From NCBI GenBank assembly GCA_903892315.1, contig CAITHY010000054.1, positions 1 to 14,584 on the forward strand: a stretch of DNA of 14,584 bases. The letters run 5' to 3'. Below, piece after piece: positions 7,977-14,584 of the stretch. The position numbers were made by a program, and so were the translations under genes. This stretch comes from an uncultured beta proteobacterium (GTDB taxonomy: Bacteria; Pseudomonadota; Gammaproteobacteria; Burkholderiales; Burkholderiaceae). Positions within the stretch are counted from its first letter, which is position 1, and every line of letters starts with the position of its first letter. Under the pieces are notes generated by a model, which saw nothing but the letters and a program-made list of their open reading frames with translations, did no database searches and was not told the origin of the DNA.

Positions 7977-9229
7977 ACGCCTGCTTTGTGCTTGCGTTGA
8001 TTGGCAATTGTTTGCGCTACGGCTTGCGCAACCAATAAACCAGTGGGGCGACGCAAAGTTTCATGCATTTGTGCAAAGCGTTCTTTGAGTTTATCAACCT
8101 TAGCTGGATGCTCTAGCCAGGCTTGCACAGCATTAGCTAATTTTTCTGGAGTGGCCTCATCTTGTAGGAGCTCAGGTACAACAAACTCGCCACACAAGAT
8201 GTTTGGCAAACCCACATAGGGCATATAGCCTTGGCGTTTCATGATCTGCGCTGTCAACCAAGGCACCTTATAAGAAATCACCATGGGCTTTTTCCATAGG
8301 GCCGCCTGTAAAGTAGCGGTACCGCTGGCAATCAAGACCACATCAGATGCTTCAAGCACCTCATCTGCCATGCCATCAAGCAAATGAATCTGAATGTCAG
8401 GATTATTATTTTTTGTCTTGAATAAAAGCTGCTCAAGAGGCTCGCGTAATCTTGGGGTTGCCACCGGAATTAAAAAGTGGAGCCTTTGCCCTTCTAATCT
8501 CTTGGCTAATAACTGTATGGTGTCAAAAAAGACCGGGGCAATCAGTTCAATTTCTGAACCACGACTGCCAGGGAGCACCGCAATCACAAGACCATCCAGC
8601 GAAGCAGCTTGTAGCTTCAGGTAATGGCTAATCTTTTCTCTTGCTTGCTGGGTATTGGGCTCAAGGGGAATTTCACTGGCCAGTGGGTGGCCCACATAGG
8701 TAGAGGCAATCTCTGCTTTGTCATAGATTTCTGTTTCGAAGGGGAAGATACACAGCATGCGCTCTACTGCTTGAGAAATCTTCTTGATACGACCTGCTCG
8801 CCAAGCCCAAATAGAAGGCGAAACTAAATGTAAAGTCGGAATCCCTGCTTTGCGTAACTGCAATTCAACGCCCAAATTAAAATCAGGCGCATCAATTCCC
8901 AGATAAACATCCGGGCGATCCTCATTGAGGAGATTTTGAATCAGTTCTTTACGAAGCTTCAGAATGGCTGGAAGCTGCTTAATAGCCTCTACATAGCCTC
9001 GCACACTTAAGGTTTCCATGGGCCAATCAGAACGCATGCCCTCAGCTTGCATGCGAGGACCGCCGATCCCGTACACCTCAAGACCAGCCATGTCCGGTAT
9101 TTGATTTAGCGCACTAAGTACTGGCGCCGCTAATAAATCGCCAGAAGGTTCGCCAGCTACACAAGCTAACTTTGGCAAAGTGATTCCGTTACCGAATAAT
9201 GCCGCGCGTGGATGCGGCAATAAAGTCAT
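7973..9229 (-). CDS. lpxB: Lipid-A-disaccharide synthase
   Basis: LpxB is a GT-B-fold glycosyltransferase at the inner membrane's cytoplasmic face. It joins UDP-2,3-diacylglucosamine and lipid X (2,3-diacylglucosamine-1-phosphate) to give the beta-1,6 lipid A disaccharide. With the ATG at 9229 the protein has 418 residues. Motifs are [10 protein letters not shown] (22-31), GIDAPDFN (111-118), SPSIWAWR (137-144), LPGSRGSE (219-226), [11 protein letters not shown] (301-311) and GLPNILCGE (340-348). The frame is open to 9280, but that would extend further into lpxA. The ATG at 9229 overlaps lpxA by 41 bases. An alternative TTG at 9179 lies 9 bases after the lpxA stop and would give a 401-residue protein starting [10 protein letters not shown], closer to the short N-terminus of E. 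coli LpxB (382 residues). Product identity is certain; the start is not. Confidence 0.95.
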   Translation of the reverse strand: MTLLPHPRAALFGNGITLPKLACVAGEPSGDLLAAPVLSALNQIPDMAGLEVYGIGGPRMQAEGMRSDWPMETLSVRGYVEAIKQLPAILKLRKELIQNLLNEDRPDVYLGIDAPDFNLGVELQLRKAGIPTLHLVSPSIWAWRAGRIKKISQAVERMLCIFPFETEIYDKAEIASTYVGHPLASEIPLEPNTQQAREKISHYLKLQAASLDGLVIAVLPGSRGSEIELIAPVFFDTIQLLAKRLEGQRLHFLIPVATPRLREPLEQLLFKTKNNNPDIQIHLLDGMADEVLEASDVVLIASGTATLQAALWKKPMVISYKVPWLTAQIMKRQGYMPYVGLPNILCGEFVVPELLQDEATPEKLANAVQAWLEHPAKVDKLKERFAQMHETLRRPTGLLVAQAVAQTIANQRKHKAGV

Positions 9230-9986
9230 GGAACTGCGCGAGCTTCTCAGCAGTAGCTGCATCTGCTGTAGAAGCAACAACCATCTTCTGAATTTCTACT
9301 TTGGCATCTTCAAAACTCAGGCCATCCTTATAAAGTACTTTATAAGCTTGACGTAATGCAGAGATAGTTTCACTTGAGAAACCACGGCGCTTTAAACCTT
9401 CTACATTAATACCATGTGGAGAAGCTTTGTCTCCAGCTGCAATCACGAATGGCGGGATATCTTGGACTAGCGCAGAAGCACCACCCAACATCGCATGTTG
9501 ACCGATACGAACAAATTGATGTACGCCAGACATGCCGCCCATAATGGCCCAATCTTGAACCTGAACATGGCCAGCGATTTGCGCATTGCTTGAAAAAATC
9601 GTGTGATTCCCGACCTGACAGTCATGGGCAATATGCACATAAGCCATGATCCAGTTGTCATTACCTATGCGAGTAATGCCTTCATCTTGGGATGTACCGG
9701 TATGAATCGTCGTGAACTCACGAACAGTATTGCGATCACCAATAATCAACTGGGTTGGCTCGCCACGGTATTTCATATCCTGCGGCGGACCACCAATAGC
9801 TGCAAAGTGGGCAAAGCTATTTTGCGCACCAATGGTGGTGTAACCCTCAATCACTGTATGAGAGCCCACTTTAGTACCAGCGCCAATCTTGACATTAGGG
9901 CCAATCACTGAATACGGACCAACCTCAACATCACTAGCCAGCTCAGCCTTGCTGTCAACTATAGCAGATGCATGAATCCGAGTCAT
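9189..9986 (-). CDS. lpxA: UDP-N-acetylglucosamine O-acyltransferase
   Basis: LpxA performs the first lipid A step, transferring a 3-hydroxyacyl chain from ACP to the 3-OH of UDP-GlcNAc. This 265-residue protein (262 in E. coli) is a left-handed beta-helix built from hexapeptide repeats (for example [20 protein letters not shown]) up to about residue 185, followed by a helical C-terminal domain with [13 protein letters not shown] and the terminal STRGIIR. The expected catalytic base is His121 in [10 protein letters not shown], matching E. coli His125. Gly169 aligns by hand with the E. coli acyl-length ruler Gly173. The ATG at 9986 overlaps the fabZ stop as TAATG and gives the expected N-terminus [10 protein letters not shown]. 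The longer frame, to 10013, would start inside fabZ and add nine residues of no family resemblance. It is followed by lpxB. Confidence 0.97.
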   Translation of the reverse strand: MTRIHASAIVDSKAELASDVEVGPYSVIGPNVKIGAGTKVGSHTVIEGYTTIGAQNSFAHFAAIGGPPQDMKYRGEPTQLIIGDRNTVREFTTIHTGTSQDEGITRIGNDNWIMAYVHIAHDCQVGNHTIFSSNAQIAGHVQVQDWAIMGGMSGVHQFVRIGQHAMLGGASALVQDIPPFVIAAGDKASPHGINVEGLKRRGFSSETISALRQAYKVLYKDGLSFEDAKVEIQKMVVASTADAATAEKLAQFHDFIAASTRGIIR

Positions 9987-10435
9987 TACGCGCCTTTCGA
10001 ACGTACTGCACAAGTGATATTGGCCTCTGCAGCAATCTCGCCATCCACAGTTGCTTGCACTGAAAACTTATAAATACCTGCGCGATCACGCTCTAACTTC
10101 GCAGTCATGATGAGCTGATCGCCTGGCAATACTGGCTTTTTAAAACGCGCACCATCAATACCCGCAAAGTAGTAGATGGCATCTTCCGCACGCTCTTCAG
10201 AGAAAGTGAGTAATGCAGCCGTTTGCGCTAAAGCTTCAATAATTAACACACCAGGCATTACTGGGAAATCAGGGAAATGGCCCTGAAAGAAAGGCTCATT
10301 CATGGTGACGTTTTTTAATGCAGTAATGCTCTCACGTGGAGTAATTTCCAATACGCGGTCTACCAATAGGAATGGGTAACGATGCGGTAGCAATTGAAGA
10401 ATCTTATTGATGTCGATTGCGATTGGTGTGCTCAT
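9986..10435 (-). CDS. fabZ: (3R)-hydroxyacyl-ACP dehydratase
   Basis: FabZ removes water from 3-hydroxyacyl-ACP to give trans-2-enoyl-ACP in type II fatty acid elongation. It competes with LpxA and LpxD for hydroxyacyl-ACP, which explains why it sits between their genes. The 149-residue hot-dog-fold protein (151 in E. coli) contains [14 protein letters not shown] (15-28), the catalytic His53 in [15 protein letters not shown] and Glu67 in [11 protein letters not shown], and later [18 protein letters not shown] (89-106). It is a cytoplasmic enzyme without a signal peptide. It begins 46 bases after the lpxD stop, the widest gap in this gene cluster; upstream of the ATG only a poor AGCGGGT is seen as a possible ribosome-binding sequence. 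Its stop overlaps the lpxA start. Confidence 0.98.
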   Translation of the reverse strand: MSTPIAIDINKILQLLPHRYPFLLVDRVLEITPRESITALKNVTMNEPFFQGHFPDFPVMPGVLIIEALAQTAALLTFSEERAEDAIYYFAGIDGARFKKPVLPGDQLIMTAKLERDRAGIYKFSVQATVDGEIAAEANITCAVRSKGA

Positions 10436-10481
10436 AAATGACCCGCTAAAAAGTAAATAGTAATTTTGGTTTTACAGAATC

Positions 10482-11549
10482 TCAAGACTCTATGTTTCTG
10501 TTTTTATCTAACAAGCGCAAGCGCTGACGTATTTTATCCAGCCCACGCAAAATGGCAGCATTTTTCTCCCAAGCGCCGTGGAGCATTGATGGATAAACAC
10601 CTGTGTAATGCTGCCCAGACTCTGTAATAGATCGAATAATGGAAGTATTACCAGAAACTGTTGTTCTGTCAGCAATCGAGAGATGGCCTGCAAAGTTTGC
10701 TGCGCCCCCAATGATGCAGAAGTTACCAATCTTAGTGCTACCAGAGATTGCGGCACACCCTGCCACTACACAGCAATTTCCAATCGAGACGTTATGCGCT
10801 ATTTGCACTTGATTATCAATCTTGGTTCCCGAGCCAATCATTGTGTCACTCATCGCACCACGATCAATCGTAGTTGAGGCGCCAATCTCAACATCATTGC
10901 CAATCACCACTCGACCTGTCTGCGGAATCTTGACCCACTCTCCACCGGCAGCAGAAAAATCAGGAGCAAAACCAAATCCATCAGCACCAATAACTGCACC
11001 GCTATGAATCATGCAACGCTCTCCAATCTGAGTGTTGTGATAAATGGAAACCGATGGATAGATCAGCGTATCGCTTGCAATAACGCTATCCCTAGCAATA
11101 CTGGAATTTCCTAAAACAGCAACGCGCTCGCCGAGCTGTACACCAGCACCAATTTGCACAAATGGGCCAATGTGGCAGGAGGCGGGAACACTTGCGGTGG
11201 AATCGATAGCCGCACTGGGATGAATGCCTGGAGCATAGACTGGGCTACTAGCTTTTGCAAAGTGTTGCGCCATTCTGGCAAAAGTGGCGTATGGGTTTTT
11301 AGAAACGAAGTACACCCGCTTCGCGGAATTTGCACTTGAATTGGCCTGCAAAAACTCAAGATCAGACTTGCTAACAATCAAGGCGCCAGCCGCGCTGTCG
11401 CTTGCTTGCTGTCTGTAAAGCGGATTCGAAAGGAAGGATATTTGATCTGGTTTTGCCCGCTCCAAAGGAGCGAGGCCAGTCAATCCGTGGGAAGCCTCCC
11501 CCACCAAGCTTGCTTGAAACTGTTCGGCCAGCTCAATGGCGGTCAGCAT
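10482..11549 (-). CDS. lpxD: UDP-3-O-(3-hydroxyacyl)glucosamine N-acyltransferase
   Basis: LpxD adds the second 3-hydroxyacyl chain, to the 2-amino group of UDP-3-O-acyl-glucosamine, in lipid A synthesis. This 355-residue protein (341 in E. coli) has the family's three parts. An N-terminal uridine-binding domain (about 1-100) includes [13 protein letters not shown] hexapeptide-repeat beta-helix (about 105-315) follows, with [17 protein letters not shown] (181-197) and the expected catalytic base His252 in [11 protein letters not shown]. The C-terminal helix (about 320-350, [16 protein letters not shown]) is rich in Arg and Leu. The ATG at 11549 is 5 bases after the skp stop, giving the usual [11 protein letters not shown] start. 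The skp-lpxD-fabZ-lpxA order is the classic proteobacterial arrangement. Confidence 0.98.
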   Translation of the reverse strand: MLTAIELAEQFQASLVGEASHGLTGLAPLERAKPDQISFLSNPLYRQQASDSAAGALIVSKSDLEFLQANSSANSAKRVYFVSKNPYATFARMAQHFAKASSPVYAPGIHPSAAIDSTASVPASCHIGPFVQIGAGVQLGERVAVLGNSSIARDSVIASDTLIYPSVSIYHNTQIGERCMIHSGAVIGADGFGFAPDFSAAGGEWVKIPQTGRVVIGNDVEIGASTTIDRGAMSDTMIGSGTKIDNQVQIAHNVSIGNCCVVAGCAAISGSTKIGNFCIIGGAANFAGHLSIADRTTVSGNTSIIRSITESGQHYTGVYPSMLHGAWEKNAAILRGLDKIRQRLRLLDKNRNIES

Positions 11550-11554
11550 AAAGC

Positions 11555-12082
11555 TTACTTCTGACTATTTAAAGCCTTGATAACGTCATCGGTTACATCT
11601 GCCTTAGAGCTGACATAAGCTGCTTCTTGAACAATGACATCAATTTTTCTTTGTTCCGCAATTTGCCTCAATACTGCATTCGCTTTTTCCGCAATCTTGG
11701 CGCGCTCTTCGAAAGTACGCTGATTGAGATCTTCAGTAAATTCTCGTTGCTTACGTTGCAATTCACGATCCTGATCAGCTAACTCACGTTGATGACGAAC
11801 ACGCTCAGCTTCGTTCATCACAGCAGCATCACGATCCAGCTTTTCAGCAGCAGATTTAATTTTTTGAGCGCTGTCACGCAAGTCATTTTGGCGCTTAGTA
11901 AATTCATTTTGCAAGCGAGTTTGCATCGCTTTAGCCAGATTGGACTCGTTAAAAACTTTCTCGGAATTCACAACAGCAACGCGCGTTCCTGCATCTTGAG
12001 CAAAAACTTGGGGGGCCATGATTGCTGTAATAGCAGTAATCACGCTAACTTGAACCCATTTAGTAGATTGATAAAGCTTCAT
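11555..12082 (-). CDS. skp: Periplasmic chaperone Skp/OmpH
   Basis: Skp is a trimeric periplasmic chaperone that holds unfolded outer-membrane proteins on their way to the BAM complex. This 175-residue precursor has a Sec signal peptide, [10 protein letters not shown] followed by a hydrophobic stretch ending MAPQVFA, with likely cleavage before Gln29. A short beta region, [15 protein letters not shown] (33-47), follows, then a long, highly charged helical arm (about 50-135, rich in Lys, Arg, Glu, Gln). The C-terminal [20 protein letters not shown] (148-167) returns to the body. The frame can be opened at a TTG at 12100, but the ATG at 12082 is chosen because TAAGGA (12090-12095) sits 7 bases upstream and the signal peptide then starts properly. 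It follows the bamA stop by 18 bases. OmpH-family identity is clear even though the family is poorly conserved. Confidence 0.95.
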   Translation of the reverse strand: MKLYQSTKWVQVSVITAITAIMAPQVFAQDAGTRVAVVNSEKVFNESNLAKAMQTRLQNEFTKRQNDLRDSAQKIKSAAEKLDRDAAVMNEAERVRHQRELADQDRELQRKQREFTEDLNQRTFEERAKIAEKANAVLRQIAEQRKIDVIVQEAAYVSSKADVTDDVIKALNSQK

Positions 12083-12089
12083 AAAACTT

Positions 12090-12095
12090 TCCTTA
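12090..12095 (-). promoter_or_regulatory. Strong ribosome-binding site of skp
   Basis: The sequence TAAGGA on the minus strand lies 7 bases before the ATG at 12082. It decides the start: the in-frame TTG at 12100 lies upstream of this site and has none of its own that I can see. It occupies most of the 18-base gap between bamA and skp, which fits independent high-level translation of the chaperone. Confidence 0.8.
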
Positions 12096-12100
12096 GACAA

Positions 12101-14449
12101 TTAAAACGCTGTACCCACTTGGAACTGCAAACGCTGGATATTATCCGTAGGTTGAGACTTAATCGGTATACCGTAACTAAACTTTAAAGGCCCAAGTGGT
12201 GATATCCATGATATACCCAAACCATACGAATACCGTAGGACGAGGTTGATATTTTGGCCAAAAGCATTACCGCCGTCCACAAAGGTAAATAGACGCAGGG
12301 TTTTATCAACGCCTGAGCCAGGCACTGGGAATGTGTATTCCACATTAGAAACAATCTTGGACTGTCCACCGGTTGGCTGAAAGGCGCCAATAAGAGTGTT
12401 GTAATACTGCGGCCCCAATGAGCCAGGAGCATAGCCACGAACAGAGCCAATACCACCCACATAGTAGTTCTTGGTAATTGGAAATGGGTTATTTCCATAA
12501 GCCTCGCCGTAGCCGACCTCACCATTAAAGGAGAGAATATTTCCTTTAGAGAATGAATGGTACTTCTGATACTGACCATACACTCTATAGAAGTTCATGT
12601 TACCAACAGGTGTCCCAACCTCAGCCGACAATTGCTGCAAGGATCCATCGGACGGAATCAAAGCGCTGTCTCGACCATCACGTGACCATCCCACAGTCAA
12701 AGGCACGTTATAGGTTGTTAGGGTCCCCGGATACCCAGGGGCCGCAATTCCGTATTTTTGAGCATAATTCAAATAGGGAACTGGGGTATTAGCACTGGTC
12801 TGAATTTGAAAGGCCTCAATACCAGTCCCAAAGAAGACTCTATCCACTTCAGTGTAGGGTACACCGAATTTAATATTTGAACCCACTGATTTGATCTGGT
12901 AATCAGGATCGCCGACATAGTACAGCGGCTTGGATGAGCGATAGTACAAATCGGTGTAGCGACTAATTCCATCCTCGGTAAAGTAAGGATCATAATTAGA
13001 GAGTGTTAAGTTTTGATTAATCTTACCTAAAGAGGCATTTAGACCAACCGAGGTGCCGGTACCAAATGCATTATCTTGGTTGATGCCTGCAGATAAAATC
13101 ACTTTCTCGGTTGATGAGAAGCCTGCACCGATGGTGATTGCACCTGTTGGCTTTTCGGTAACCTTGACATTGACATCTACCTGGTCAGGAGATCCGGGGA
13201 CATCTTCTGTGGTGATATCAGTTTCAGTGAAGTAACCCAAGCGGCCTAAACGTTTTTTAGATAAGTCGATCTTGTCGCTATCAAACCAAGAGCTTTCAAA
13301 CTGACGTAGTTCGCGACGGATCACCATATCGCGAGTTCTTGCATTTCCAGAAATGGCTACCTGGCGCACATAGATGCGACGGCCGGGATCTACAACCAAG
13401 GTAAGGTCTACCTCAGCTAGGTCGCGACGGATATCTGGTTGCGGATTGATGGTTGCAAATGCATATCCATAGGCACCCAAAATCTCAGCAATTGCTTTAG
13501 TACTCTCAGTCAAACGCGCTGATGAGAAGGTATCGCCCGATTTCAGAACAACCAACTGCATCAGCTCAGACTCTTTACCTAAAGTATCACCCGCTAAACG
13601 CACATCCTTAACTGTGAACTTTTTACCTTCGCGAATACTGATGGTGAGGTAGATCCCTTTTTTATCCGGAGTAATCGATACCTGGGTGGACTCAATCACA
13701 AACTCGAGATATCCACGATTGAGGTAATAAGATCGGATCGACTCTAAGTCGGCAGTTAACTTTTGCTTGGAATAAAGATTATCTTTGCTATACCAAGATA
13801 ACCAACCACCCGTTTTTAACTGCATCTCCGTTTTTAAAGTGCCCTCACTGAAGACTTCGTTACCAATGAAGTTAATCTCTTGAATTTTGGCAACAGGACC
13901 CTCATCAATATTGAAATAGACGGCCACCTGATTACGCTCAACCGGAGTAACTGTAGCGACAACTTCCGCTGCATACATTCCTTTACCCACGTATTGGCGC
14001 TTTAATTCTTGTTCCGCTTTATCGATGAGCGCTTTGTCATAAAAACGCGCTTCAGCAACACCAACTGCCTTTAAAGACTTACGCACAATTTCGGGATCAA
14101 ACTCCTTCATCCCGGTAAATTCAATACGAGAAATCGTTGGGCGCTCTTCTACGATCACAATGAGAACATTGCCCTGCTCTTGAATTTGGACATCCCTAAA
14201 AAACCCAGTGCTGTACAAGGCCTTAATCGATTCCGCACCTTTCTCCCCGGTAAAGGTATCGCCCACTTGAACAGGCAAATAACTAAATACCGTTCCAGGC
14301 TCGACACGCTGCAAGCCTTCAATACGTATATCTTTCACTACAAATGCCTCAGCCGCAGAAGCATTCAAACTCAACCCGAGCGCAGAAAATACCAAGATAT
14401 GGGTAATGAAACGGGCAAAAATACGGAAAGAATGTGTCAGAGAATTCAA
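12101..14449 (-). CDS. bamA: Outer membrane protein assembly factor BamA
   Basis: BamA (Omp85) is the essential core of the BAM complex that folds beta-barrel proteins into the outer membrane. This 782-residue precursor (810 in E. coli) has a signal peptide with likely cleavage after ASA at residue 32. Five POTRA domains follow at roughly 36-104, 105-184, 186-275, 277-355 and 358-434 (for example VVKDIRIEGLQRVEPG, VRQVAISGNARTRD). A 16-strand barrel runs from about 436 to the terminal Phe782. The barrel includes the loop-6 motif VRGY (670-673) and the FVDGGNAFG stretch (723-731). The start is a TTG at 14449. It overlaps the rseP TGA as TTGA, an in-frame TAA lies 27 bases upstream, and no ATG occurs before residue 114, so no other start preserves the signal peptide. 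Skp, its client-delivering chaperone, is next. Confidence 0.97.
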   Translation of the reverse strand: MNSLTHSFRIFARFITHILVFSALGLSLNASAAEAFVVKDIRIEGLQRVEPGTVFSYLPVQVGDTFTGEKGAESIKALYSTGFFRDVQIQEQGNVLIVIVEERPTISRIEFTGMKEFDPEIVRKSLKAVGVAEARFYDKALIDKAEQELKRQYVGKGMYAAEVVATVTPVERNQVAVYFNIDEGPVAKIQEINFIGNEVFSEGTLKTEMQLKTGGWLSWYSKDNLYSKQKLTADLESIRSYYLNRGYLEFVIESTQVSITPDKKGIYLTISIREGKKFTVKDVRLAGDTLGKESELMQLVVLKSGDTFSSARLTESTKAIAEILGAYGYAFATINPQPDIRRDLAEVDLTLVVDPGRRIYVRQVAISGNARTRDMVIRRELRQFESSWFDSDKIDLSKKRLGRLGYFTETDITTEDVPGSPDQVDVNVKVTEKPTGAITIGAGFSSTEKVILSAGINQDNAFGTGTSVGLNASLGKINQNLTLSNYDPYFTEDGISRYTDLYYRSSKPLYYVGDPDYQIKSVGSNIKFGVPYTEVDRVFFGTGIEAFQIQTSANTPVPYLNYAQKYGIAAPGYPGTLTTYNVPLTVGWSRDGRDSALIPSDGSLQQLSAEVGTPVGNMNFYRVYGQYQKYHSFSKGNILSFNGEVGYGEAYGNNPFPITKNYYVGGIGSVRGYAPGSLGPQYYNTLIGAFQPTGGQSKIVSNVEYTFPVPGSGVDKTLRLFTFVDGGNAFGQNINLVLRYSYGLGISWISPLGPLKFSYGIPIKSQPTDNIQRLQFQVGTAF

Positions 14450-14584
14450 GGCGAAATATAGCGTTGTAAATCGTTAAACAAGGCCAGTAATGACATAGAA
14501 ATCAGCAAAATAAAGCCCACTTTTTGGAGCTGCTCCTGCATTGATGTCGAAATCCGCTTACCGGCGACCAACTCCCATGCATCA
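14446..14584 (-). CDS. rseP: Site-2 protease RseP, C-terminal end (5' truncated)
   Basis: The first whole codon on the minus strand is at 14583, and the frame ends in TGA at 14446-14448, leaving 45 residues. They read DAWELVAGKRIS at the window edge, then a hydrophobic helix (VGFILLISMSLLALF) and the ending NDLQRYISP. The WE-V-GKRIS element, final transmembrane helix and F-N-D-L ending match the C-terminus of RseP, the inner-membrane zinc protease that cuts the anti-sigma factor RseA and clears signal peptides. The HExxH active site lies outside the window. The stop overlaps the TTG start of bamA. The rseP-bamA-skp-lpxD order is widely conserved in proteobacteria, which supports the call despite the short fragment. 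Confidence 0.9.
   Translation of the reverse strand, partial: DAWELVAGKRISTSMQEQLQKVGFILLISMSLLALFNDLQRYISP

Noticed and set aside
12184..12993. Open frames on the minus strand inside bamA in another frame, and plus-strand frames opposite ppsA, lpxD and lpxA
   Set aside because: They have no recognisable domains or ribosome-binding sites and lie wholly within strongly conserved genes. They are shadow frames.

Overview
The window looks like a chromosomal segment of a betaproteobacterium of the Burkholderiaceae, with a Polynucleobacter-like feel. This rests on moderate GC, the gene order rseP-bamA-skp-lpxD-fabZ-lpxA-lpxB-rnhB-RNA methyltransferase, and a divergent ppsA/ppsR pair. The genus is inferred from recalled protein similarity, not from a search. 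Coding density is very high. No RNA genes, insertion sequences, CRISPR arrays or prophage genes were seen, and no gap between genes exceeds about 110 bases.

Left part (1-3180, + strand): a four-gene operon made of the 3' end of a circularly permuted ATP-grasp protein, an alpha-E protein, a transglutaminase-fold cysteine peptidase and an Anbu-type proteasome homologue. It closes with a strong bidirectional terminator. This set is a recurring but functionally unresolved association. It is thought to make and/or remove a peptide or amide modification. Here the Anbu protein carries an unusual lysine-rich C-terminal tail, which makes it the most interesting part of the window.

Middle (3199-6538): ppsA (phosphoenolpyruvate synthase, - strand) and, divergently, ppsR (its bifunctional regulatory kinase/pyrophosphorylase, + strand). 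They share a 106-base intergenic region. The PpsA catalytic His and the nearby Thr, the known regulatory site in this family, are both intact.

Right part (6555-14584, all - strand): an envelope-biogenesis cluster read from right to left. It runs from the C-terminal end of rseP through bamA, skp, lpxD, fabZ, lpxA, lpxB and rnhB to a SpoU/TrmH-family RNA methyltransferase. Genes overlap or lie within a few bases at most junctions (TTGA rseP/bamA, TAATG fabZ/lpxA, a 41-base overlap lpxA/lpxB, ATGA lpxB/rnhB), so they are probably co-transcribed and translationally coupled. Together they cover sigma-E stress proteolysis, outer-membrane protein assembly and periplasmic chaperoning, the acyl steps and disaccharide step of lipid A synthesis, and the fatty-acid dehydratase that competes for the same hydroxyacyl-ACP pool. 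Two nucleic-acid enzymes sit at the distal end.

Several starts were revised from the longest open frame: alpha-E at 377, lpxA at 9986, lpxB at 9229 (with a TTG alternative at 9179), skp at 12082, and bamA on a TTG at 14449.
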